A DNA stretch of 43,190 nucleotides, taken from assembly GCA_022690815.1 (NCBI GenBank), contig JALCZJ010000023.1:1-43190 (forward strand), given 5' to 3'. Position numbers and translations under genes: made by a program. Positions 34,108-41,254 of the stretch are shown here, piece by piece (position 1 is the first letter of the stretch; each line of letters opens with the position of its first letter). The DNA comes from Ferrimicrobium sp. GTDB taxonomy: Bacteria; Actinomycetota; Acidimicrobiia; Acidimicrobiales; Acidimicrobiaceae. Under the pieces are notes generated by a model, which was not told where the DNA came from, ran no database searches, and saw nothing but the letters and a program-made list of their open reading frames with translations.

Positions 34108-35261
34108 GGGTTTACTTTATCAGAGGCTCAGCCTTTTTGCGAGGGCGCTGGCGGAATCGTTGTTTGCCTGATTCGCGAGAGCCTTCGGTGTGTTGGTTGT
34201 GCCACCGGCGCTTCCGATGGATGTTGCAGTCTGTCAAAACTGACGTCGTGAATCTTGGTGGGTCCGAATTGGGCTGGACGGGCTGATCCGGGCAGTGGCA
34301 GCCCCTGTGAATCCCATCGGTACTGCTGACCACGATGCTCCTCGGTATTGTGCACCAGCGCATCGTTTGGGGGCAAGGATCGCACTGGGGGTCATGGCGA
34401 TGAGCCCGGGAGGTAGCCGCTCGTCTCGGATCAGCAGCGTTCATTGCTCCAGCGTTGTTGTCTGTCCGACAGGGTTCGATGGTGTACCTGGCAATACGAC
34501 CGCCACCAAGGTAAGGATGTTGGCGACTGACTCCCCCCGATCTATCCATCGGCGCAAAGGCGTAGAGGGTATGGCGATTCGAGTTCCATGAGACAAGTGA
34601 CCTTGGCGAGGCCTACGAGCTTACGAGTTGTACGATCGCTGACTATGGACGGACTTGCTTTGATGTACTACCGCTACGGTGTCGGCGAAGTGAACGAACG
34701 GCTGAAGAGTTCCGTCGCTGGTTGAGTGAACGTGGGCTGGGCAGATGCGTGAGTTGGCCGATGCCGGTGCAGCCAGTCGGGTTTCGTATTTGCCTGAGCT
34801 TGGTCCAGCGGCTCCCGGTGGTAGCGATTGTTGCTACAGTAGTGCCGTGCGTCATTGGTCTCAAAGCCGAGAGTCTATGGCAGCCCGCGAGGCCGTTGGC
34901 CAGTAGCCAAGTCTGGTCCAGTACTGGTCCATCGTCAATGGTGTCGATCGGTGTCGCCCGACGAGAGAGTAGTACCTCTACCGGTGTCGCCTATCGTCGT
35001 GCAGGCGAGGACGACGCCAGTGGATCCATGCTCGTTAGCGGTGAACGTTTCGACGCGCAAAGTGCACATTCTCCGATCGTTTGAGGCCGAGATGCTGCAA
35101 AGCTGATCGGCAACGCTAGCGCAGTGGACACCGGATAAAGCTGTGTTGGGTTTGGGCTGCGCGGTCAAGGTTGTTCTAGCACCATGACACAAGGGCAAAA
35201 ATGGCACTGAGATCGTCCGTCACTGACGGATGAACTGCTGGTCGTCTCGTGCGCTCTCAGC
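34108..35261. other. Gene-poor region, probably decayed sequence
   Basis: About 1.15 kb with only short frames on both strands. I tried to read parts as an HNH endonuclease or transposase remnant and could not support either. A 15-base palindrome is listed separately at 35216-35230. The sequence may be former genes degraded by indels. Confidence 0.45.
35216..35230. repeat. Perfect 15-bp palindrome
   Basis: TCCGTCACTGACGGA consists of TCCGTCA and TGACGGA around one central base. The loop is too short for an RNA hairpin, so it looks more like a dimeric-regulator site or chance. It lies 32 bases downstream of the methyltransferase stop (minus-strand gene). Confidence 0.5.
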
Positions 35262-35870
35262 CTACGGGGTGCGGACGATGGTGACAACAAATTCGGCCGA
35301 ATCTGACCAGGGCTGAAGGTCCCAGGTGGCAAATCGGTGTTCGAGTAAGAGTCCGGCCTCGAGTAGGTCGTGATCGAAGCTGGTCAGTGAATAGCCTCGA
35401 TCAAGGCCAAATCCCACCGCGATTGGACTCTTAGGCTTGAGGTGCTGGGCGACCCTTTGCAGAACTTGTGCGCCGGTTCCGGGTGCAAGGAAGGTCATGA
35501 CGTTGCCCGCCAAGATGGCAGCGTCAAACAGTTCAGCTTCGCCATTGGTCTTGAGATCCATCGTCGCTAAATCAGCTTCGATCCAGACTGGGCCGGGGTG
35601 GTCCTCACGAGCAGCGGCGATCAAGACTGGATCGATGTCGACACCGACGACCCGGTGCCCCCGTGCAAACAACGCCGCCCCCACTCGGCCCGGTCCGCAC
35701 CCAGCATCGAGAATTCGGGCGTTGCGTGGAACAAGGACATCCAGCAATCTTGCCTCACCCTCGATATCAACTCCTCGCGCGGCGAGCGTTCGAAAACGGC
35801 GAACGTACCATTGCGAGTGTCCAGGCTCGTGATCGGTCAGCCAGCGAGGAGGGATTTGTTCTTGATCCAC
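35262..35870 (-). CDS. Class I SAM-dependent methyltransferase
   Basis: It has 202 residues. The Rossmann-like SAM site begins with ARILDAGCGPGRVGAALF (motif I at about 53-62), then HRVVGVDIDPVLI with the acidic residue that binds the ribose hydroxyls, an EADLATMDL stretch, and AGNVMTFLAPG for motif IV. The N-terminus HSQWYVRRFRTLAARGVDIEGEARLLD is common to a group of small actinobacterial methyltransferases. The methyl acceptor is unknown. It is flanked on both sides by gene-poor sequence. Confidence 0.87.
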   Translation of the reverse strand: MDQEQIPPRWLTDHEPGHSQWYVRRFRTLAARGVDIEGEARLLDVLVPRNARILDAGCGPGRVGAALFARGHRVVGVDIDPVLIAAAREDHPGPVWIEADLATMDLKTNGEAELFDAAILAGNVMTFLAPGTGAQVLQRVAQHLKPKSPIAVGFGLDRGYSLTSFDHDLLEAGLLLEHRFATWDLQPWSDSAEFVVTIVRTP

Positions 35871-36183
35871 GCAGTTAGGTTAGACGCCGCTGGTGGTGAC
35901 ATGGCTTGCATGGTGTTGAGCCTCAGGCCATGGGCGACCTTGCAGATGACCCCTGCCTAGACCATGATTAAATGCCTCGGTGTTGGCTGGTCACAGGGAT
36001 GGCCTCGGCGCTGGTGCTTGAGGGTGCGCAAGTTGGTGGTTTCATGATGAGTGGCACATAGTCGGTCACCAACGCAGTGACACACGTTGCTCGCTGCACC
36101 GATAGTTGCCCCGACGTGCTTGGCAGGAGTGGTGCGGATGAGGCGCAACTCTCACGATATCTTCAGTGCAGTTGACGTTCAAT

Positions 36184-36212
36184 TTGTGTCGCACGTCACA
36201 GCGGGTTATAAT
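36184..36212 (+). promoter_or_regulatory. Consensus-like promoter (TTGTGT-N17-TATAAT)
   Basis: TTGTGT at 36184-36189 and a perfect TATAAT at 36207-36212 are separated by exactly 17 bases. The expected start site (about 36219) lies immediately before a strong hairpin and no protein gene follows, so it could drive a non-coding RNA. Confidence 0.5.
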
Positions 36213-36222
36213 CGTCCCTATA

Positions 36223-36264
36223 GTGAGTCGGCTGAGGTGTTTGGGGGACACCCCGCCGGCTCAC
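36223..36264 (+). repeat. Strong two-level hairpin at the start of a possible transcript
   Basis: GTGAGTCGGC at 36223-36232 pairs with GCCGGCTCAC at 36255-36264 (ten pairs, one G-U in RNA). Inside it GGTGT (36236-36240) pairs with ACACC (36248-36252). It lies just after the putative start site of the promoter at 36184-36212. A 5'-terminal stabilising hairpin of a small RNA, or a structured leader, would look like this. Confidence 0.55.
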
Positions 36265-37193
36265 GTCAGTCGATGTTGCTCTTGGGTGGAGCCGTCCGTC
36301 GTGGCCACGGCCTCGGGAGTCGGTGCTGAGGAGGCTGTCCTTTGGCAATCCTTTCCCAGTAGGGCCGTGGTTAGCTATTGGCTTTCATCCTCGGCATGGT
36401 CTGTAGTTCCCGCTGTTGCATTCTCGGTGGCAAGATGTATTGGAGCGATTTGACCGTGGACGGCGCCAATGACGCAGTACTTGGTGCTAAACAGCCAATG
36501 TAGAAGCAGATCTCAGATCCATTGCTCGCGACGCTAGGTGGATCAGGCTTGATTGTGAGCTCAGCCGAGCCGTATTGAGCCCACGTGCTGTTGAACGGGG
36601 TCTGGGCATCCGCATAAATGTCGACAATTTGCCGCACGCTGCTATAGCCCTACCGTGTAGTAGGGTTCGTGTTTCGATCACCAACCCAAGGAAACCTGGT
36701 CGCGGGCTACCTGGATTGACCTCAAGTACCCTCTGAGACGTCCACAGCCAGAAACCAAGGCCTTTCGCCAATACCTCCGTGCTAACTGTGACTAACCGTG
36801 TCATCGTTTGATCGAGTCCAAACTCTGACAAGGGTTGGCGACGTTGTCTAAGCATCATGGGGGAGTGACCAATTTTACCTGCTGCCAGGATGGTTGGTAT
36901 CTGATCGCCCAACTCCCGAGGATCGGTCTTTGCGATTTGTGCGAGATGGGTAAGGGCGCCATGGCCCAGGGGCGCACGGCCCGTTCACAATGACGCTGAT
37001 TATAACTGGTGCACCGTCCTGGCCAAGTGGAGCCACCGGACGGTCAGGTCCGATGATGTGGCTCCGCCAGCTCTGGAGCCAAGAGCACACACGCCTAAGG
37101 GACGCGATGGTAAGCGGGTCGATAGGTTTCGTTCGAGAGACCTCGACGCCACCGTGGAATCGATCACAATGACGGTTATGGCCGTGAAGTTGT

Positions 37194-38117
37194 CTAGAGG
37201 TCGGCAACCTCGATTACGAGTTTGCCCCTCACGTGTCCCCCCATTGACATCGCAAAAGCAGCCCGTGTCCCTTCAAGAGGGAAGCGTGCTTGGATCTCGG
37301 GGTGGAGTTGATCGCGTTCCACCAGTTTGCTGAGTGCGTCGAGATCTCCAGAGGAGGGCTGCACGAAGACGTAGTGCCCACCTTGGGCGACGATTGCGGG
37401 ATCGGCAATGGTGGCGATGCGATCAGCACCCCGGAGGAGTCGAATGCTCTCCTCGAGTGGGGCACCACCGTAGAGGTCCAAGACGGCTGTGAGACCAACC
37501 GATGACAGTGCTGTGAGTTGCTCAACCCCGTGATCGATGGGGTGTGCCCCCAAGGAGGCGAGATAGTCATGGTTGGGTTTGGAGCCGGTGGCGTAGACGG
37601 TGGCACCAATCGAGCGCGCGATCTGGATCGCGAAGCCCCCAACACCTCCTGCACCACCAATGACCAGTAACTTATCCCCCTCATGAAGACGGAGGCGATG
37701 GATGAGTGCTTGATAGGCCGTCAGTCCCGCAAGGGGCACCGCAGCGGCCTCTGCGTTGGTGAGCGATGCGGGCTGGTTAGCGAGCACCCGCTCGGGAACG
37801 GCAGCGAACTCGGCAAACGTACCATGATGGATAAAGTCCATGCGTGCGTACGCCCAGACCTTTTCGCCCACCTTGACACGCGTGACTGAGGGTCCAACCT
37901 CGTGCACCACGCCAGCAAGGTCCCACCCAGGGACGACCGGGAAGACTGATGGTATTCGAGAACTCAACCCACCAGACATCACCTTCCAGTCGACCGGATT
38001 GACGGATGCTGCACCGATGCGCACCAAGACACTATCGGGTCCGAGTTCAGGGGTGTCCAATTCTCCGTACTCGAGCATCTCGGGTGAACCGAACTGCTGG
38101 TAGTAGATTGCCTTCAT
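37194..38117 (-). CDS. Zinc-independent NADPH:quinone oxidoreductase (MDR superfamily)
   Basis: It is a 307-residue medium-chain dehydrogenase/reductase of the quinone oxidoreductase group. I start at ATG 38117 (MKAIYYQQFGSPEMLEYG), with AAGGAG nine bases upstream, rather than 38165. The N-terminal catalytic fold has ASVNPVDWKVMSG, and PVVPGWDLAGVV lacks the catalytic-zinc cysteine-histidine pattern. The cofactor loop is GGAGGVG at about 154-160, followed by ATGSKPNHDYLASLGAHPID. It would reduce quinones or conjugated carbonyls with NADPH. It stands alone between gene-poor stretches. Confidence 0.9.
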   Translation of the reverse strand: MKAIYYQQFGSPEMLEYGELDTPELGPDSVLVRIGAASVNPVDWKVMSGGLSSRIPSVFPVVPGWDLAGVVHEVGPSVTRVKVGEKVWAYARMDFIHHGTFAEFAAVPERVLANQPASLTNAEAAAVPLAGLTAYQALIHRLRLHEGDKLLVIGGAGGVGGFAIQIARSIGATVYATGSKPNHDYLASLGAHPIDHGVEQLTALSSVGLTAVLDLYGGAPLEESIRLLRGADRIATIADPAIVAQGGHYVFVQPSSGDLDALSKLVERDQLHPEIQARFPLEGTRAAFAMSMGGHVRGKLVIEVADL

Positions 38118-38573
38118 CGGTGGTGACTCCTTTTTGTGCCTTGAGACTTGCTTTTCAATCCCCATCCTATTGTCTTGCCCATGACGTGCCTGGTTCTGTG
38201 GCCTTTGGTGTCGATGAGGGCGGCACTCGCCAGCACCTCTCGCATCGTCTGGGGCGCGATCGACGTAGGATTTAGCAATCGTCCACTAAGAATCGGGGGG
38301 ACTAGGTCATGGGTCAGTGGCAGGCGCCGCTCTACCAGGCGCCGTCCCACCAGGCGCCGTTTCACCAGGTGGCGGTCGCGCGGCCACAGCGTCGCACGCA
38401 TTCTCAGTCAGGGTGTTACACTAAGGCTCCCTTGGCTACGGTCACCTTTCGTTCCGGCGTTGGCCTTGGCCGAATTAAGTTTTGGTCATCTGAATGCTAG
38501 TCACGCTGCGCTCGATCGATGGACAATGAACGATGATGGGTATCAACCCGTATCCGAGGTTCGTCGCCTTGAC
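38118..38573. other. Intergenic region with GC-rich tandem repeat
   Basis: About 455 bases upstream of the oxidoreductase and downstream of the acyl-CoA synthetase. A short plus-strand frame (38309-38500) covers a tandem repeat but looks fortuitous. No clear terminator or promoter was found. Confidence 0.45.
38321..38374. repeat. 15-bp tandem repeat, about three and a half units
   Basis: CAGGCGCCGCTCTAC (38321), CAGGCGCCGTCCCAC (38336) and CAGGCGCCGTTTCAC (38351) are followed by a partial CAGGTGGCG at 38366. The core CAGGCGCCG is constant. Each unit contains a GGCGCC palindrome. If translated on the plus strand it gives QAP-type repeats, but no real gene is supported. Confidence 0.85.
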
Positions 38574-40535
38574 CTAACGGAGTTCCTCCTCGAGTTTGGT
38601 TAGCACATCAGGGTCCTCCAGGCCAGTGACGTCACCGCTCGTGTGGCCGTCGACGACAAGTTCTTTTAAGAGGCGTCGAACGATTTTCCCAGACCGTGTG
38701 CGGGGCATGGTTGAGAGGAGGTAGACGCTCTGTGGCCTTGCGATCGCCCCAATCTCGTCGGTGATCTTCTGTTTGAGCAGATCTTCCGTAACGTTGTTGG
38801 CCGAGGCCGCTAACGAGACAAAGGCGACGGGAACCTGGCCCTTTGTTTCGTCATCGACACCGACCACCGCTGCCTCAGCCACTCCCGGAACGCTTAGGAG
38901 GGCACTCTCCATCTCCATGGTGGAGAGACGGTGCCCGGCAACGTTGATGACGCCATCGACGCGCCCAACTACCCAAATGTGACCGTCGCTATCTACTAAG
39001 GCGGCATCCGCGGTATCGTAGCGATTCGGGCCAAAGCGGGTGAAATACTGAGCCCGATATCGCTCAGGGTCGTTCCAGATGGTGCGGAACATCGTCGGAA
39101 ATGGCTGTGTAATGACCAGGTAGCCAACGCGCCCGACACCAGCGGGTTCCCCGAACTCGTCGACGATAGCCCAAGCGTGTCCTGGAAGAGCAGGACCACA
39201 GGAGCCGGGTTTGGAACGCGTTACGCCGACCGCCGAGGAGGTCCAGGCACTCCCGGTCTCCGATTGGCCATAGGTGTTGTTGATCTCGACGGTGCCATCA
39301 CCCACGTGGTCTCGAACCCACTGCCAAGTCTTCGCATCGAGTGGCTCGCCAACCAGCCCGATCAGCCGGAGGGTCGAGAGATCGTGGGCTTGCGCGAGGG
39401 CCTCACCGTTGCGCGCCAGCATTCGTAAGAAGGTTGGGGCAGTGAAGATTTTCGTGATCTTGAGCTTATTGATCAACTCATAGGCGCGGTCGGGGGTGGG
39501 GTAGTCAAGTGCTCCTTCGTAGACGACCATGGTGGCACCGTGGGCGAGCCCTCCAACCAATTCGAAGATTGGGAAGGTCAGCCAACCAGTGTCTGCCGTG
39601 CACCAGTAGACATCCTCTGGGCCGAGGTCGAGGGACCACAGCACATCGTGGTACGTCCCGATCAAGAATCCTGCCCCGGTGTGCACGAGTCCTTTGGGTT
39701 TGGCCGTCGTGCCGCTGGTGTAGATGATAAACGCCGGTTCGTTTGCCTCGAGGGCCACCGGGTCCGCTCGGTTGGGCGTAGCTTCGAGGAGTTCGTCGAA
39801 GTAGTGATCTCTCCCTTCGCGCATGGCGATGACGGCACCGGTTCTACGGACGACTACGACATGCTCGATAGTCGGTAGACGGTCGAGGACGGTATCGAGC
39901 GTCGCCTTTAGCGCTACCGGGCGGCCCCGGCGCAACGATTCATCGGCAGTGATGACAACCTTTGCTGACGTGTCGACGATCCTGTCGGCGAGGGCGTTAG
40001 CAGAAAAGCCAGAGAAGATGATGTTGTAGATCGCTCCGATGCGAAAGCAGGCATGCACTGCGGCGAAGGTCTCCAGCAGGTTGGGCAAGAAGATAGCTAC
40101 CCGATCACCTTTGGTGACGCCGAGATCGAGCAGAGCTTGTGCGAATCGGGCGGTGTGGTCGAGGAGCTCTTCGTAGGTCCAGGAGCGCTCGGCACCATCC
40201 TCGCCGATCCAGTAAAGGGCGGGTTTTTCTGGGTGCGCTCGAGCGTGACGGTCGATGCAGTTGACGCTGACATTCATGGTGGCTCCATCGAAGAAGCGAT
40301 AGCCACTTGCGAAGTCACCGCCGAGGGGCACTGGTGCTGGCCAACCATCGATCCACTCAAGGGAGCTGGCGACCTGTTGCCAATAGCCCCCCAAATCCTC
40401 CAGTGACCATCGATAGAGGTCAAAGTACTCCGACTCAGTACGAACCGGCAGCCGTTGCGATGGTGCCAGTGTGGGTGCTACGAGATGGCTGTCGCGGACC
40501 ATCGGCGGCAGGTCTGGCAAATTTTCATCCGTCAT
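38574..40535 (-). CDS. Acyl-CoA synthetase of the acetyl-CoA synthetase family (AMP-forming)
   Basis: It activates a carboxylate with ATP and CoA. At 653 residues it has the full ACS length and N-terminal ACS extension. IIYTSGTTAKPKGLVHTGAG binds ATP. The C-terminal hinge region is GRVDGVINVAGHRLSTMEME, and the adenylation lysine is in PRTRSGKIVRR (about K617). The acetate-pocket motif of true Acs, with two tryptophans before QTETG, reads NTYGQSETG here: glycine replaces the tryptophan that limits chain length. A longer or branched acyl substrate (propionate, isobutyrate or acetoacetate-like) is therefore more likely than acetate. The start ATG 40535 follows a GGGGGAA ribosome-binding site. 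It is 142 bases downstream of the rhodanese gene, on the same strand. Confidence 0.9.
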   Translation of the reverse strand: MTDENLPDLPPMVRDSHLVAPTLAPSQRLPVRTESEYFDLYRWSLEDLGGYWQQVASSLEWIDGWPAPVPLGGDFASGYRFFDGATMNVSVNCIDRHARAHPEKPALYWIGEDGAERSWTYEELLDHTARFAQALLDLGVTKGDRVAIFLPNLLETFAAVHACFRIGAIYNIIFSGFSANALADRIVDTSAKVVITADESLRRGRPVALKATLDTVLDRLPTIEHVVVVRRTGAVIAMREGRDHYFDELLEATPNRADPVALEANEPAFIIYTSGTTAKPKGLVHTGAGFLIGTYHDVLWSLDLGPEDVYWCTADTGWLTFPIFELVGGLAHGATMVVYEGALDYPTPDRAYELINKLKITKIFTAPTFLRMLARNGEALAQAHDLSTLRLIGLVGEPLDAKTWQWVRDHVGDGTVEINNTYGQSETGSAWTSSAVGVTRSKPGSCGPALPGHAWAIVDEFGEPAGVGRVGYLVITQPFPTMFRTIWNDPERYRAQYFTRFGPNRYDTADAALVDSDGHIWVVGRVDGVINVAGHRLSTMEMESALLSVPGVAEAAVVGVDDETKGQVPVAFVSLAASANNVTEDLLKQKITDEIGAIARPQSVYLLSTMPRTRSGKIVRRLLKELVVDGHTSGDVTGLEDPDVLTKLEEELR

Positions 40536-40570
40536 GATGACTTCCCCCTTTGCGCGGCTCCACGCCGCTA

Positions 40571-40609
40571 AGAGTTAATTTATCCCGGATTATCACCGGA
40601 TCCAACTCT
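40571..40609. repeat. Two-level inverted repeat between rhodanese and acyl-CoA synthetase genes
   Basis: AGAGTT (40571-40576) pairs with AACTCT (40604-40609). Inside it ATCCCGG (40582-40588) nearly pairs with CCGGAT (40596-40601). It lies in the 142-base gap between two same-strand genes. It may attenuate read-through or mark the leader of the synthetase transcript; there is no T-run. Confidence 0.4.
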
Positions 40610-40677
40610 GATGAGTGGTCTCAGTTCAAGAGGGGCCGACGCGGAGGGGGAGGTATCAGAGGCATCTCGATTGGAGG

Positions 40678-41004
40678 CTACGCGGAGCGCTCCTCATCAT
40701 CCTCGGTTACGACATCGTTGCCACGGTTGATCCAGGCGATAGTCCCGCCAGCCACCGAGACAGACTCATAACCTGCACTTCGCAGTGCCTCGGCTGCTCG
40801 GAGGCTGCGGCCGCCGGAGGCGCAGATCACGTAGTGGCGAGTCGTTGGTATCAGGTCGAGGTTGTCGGCAAGTGTCGAGAGAGGAATATTGACCGCGCCT
40901 GGAACGTGACCAGCAACATATTCCCAGTCCTCACGAACGTCGATCAACTCAATGGCTTCATTGTGAATCGCTTCGAACTCATGGATTTGAATCTCTAGGT
41001 CCAA
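40678..41004 (-). CDS. Single-domain rhodanese (sulfurtransferase)
   Basis: It has 108 residues with one rhodanese fold. IDVREDWEYVAGHVPGAVNI is the usual N-terminal signature. The active-site loop is CASGGRS, with the persulfide-forming cysteine at about C61, and GGTIAWINRG closes the domain. It probably carries sulfane sulfur in the cytoplasm. The start is a TTG at 41004 preceded by AGGAGGAG with a short spacer. A CsoR/CstR-type palindrome sits 35 bases upstream, which would fit control by reactive sulfur species or copper. Confidence 0.92.
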   Translation of the reverse strand: MDLEIQIHEFEAIHNEAIELIDVREDWEYVAGHVPGAVNIPLSTLADNLDLIPTTRHYVICASGGRSLRAAEALRSAGYESVSVAGGTIAWINRGNDVVTEDDEERSA

Positions 41005-41038
41005 CGGACTCCTCCTCTATCTGTGTACTTGATGTGTT

Positions 41039-41054
41039 ATACCTATTGGGGTAT
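41039..41054. promoter_or_regulatory. CsoR/CstR-family operator-like palindrome
   Basis: ATACCTATTGGGGTAT has inverted half-sites ATACC and GGTAT, six bases apart, 35-50 bases before the rhodanese start codon. CsoR-family repressors (copper-sensing CsoR, persulfide-sensing CstR) bind sites of this ATACC-N-GGTAT kind. CstR typically controls rhodaneses. No csoR/cstR gene is in the window. Confidence 0.55.
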
Positions 41055-41254
41055 GACCATTTTACCCGTGATACCGATAGGCCCTAGTGACTGTCTGGAC
41101 CTCGTTTTCTCGGGATGATTGCCTTTGGATTGGTAAACTCCCTGTTCAGAGGCAATGCTGTTATTTGTTGTGTCATCACGTTGCCAAAGGGTTTCACGAT
41201 AGAAGTCTTTCGATACCTGTTATGGCGACGCATCTATCGCGAAAATCATCTAGG
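41055..41254. other. Short region between rhodanese promoter and IS element
   Basis: About 200 bases with no gene seen. It probably contains the rhodanese promoter and is the left flank of the IS insertion. Confidence 0.4.

Larger units (their letters stand above)
35871..37193. other. Gene-poor region with promoter-hairpin and unassigned open frame
   Basis: About 1.3 kb. A minus-strand frame stays open for roughly 500 bases (36487 to about 36987, including QIAKTDPRELGDQIPTILAA), but it has no good start and no family I recognise; it may be a gene fragment. A consensus-like promoter followed by a strong hairpin is listed separately at 36184-36264. Nothing else is supported. Confidence 0.45.

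Noticed and set aside
34128-34549. HNH endonuclease remnant on the minus strand
   Set aside because: Histidine- and cysteine-rich patches occur in several frames, but no HNH motif spacing could be matched.
38309-38500. Small QAP-repeat protein
   Set aside because: The reading is produced by a DNA tandem repeat; there is no ribosome-binding site and the tail is not protein-like.
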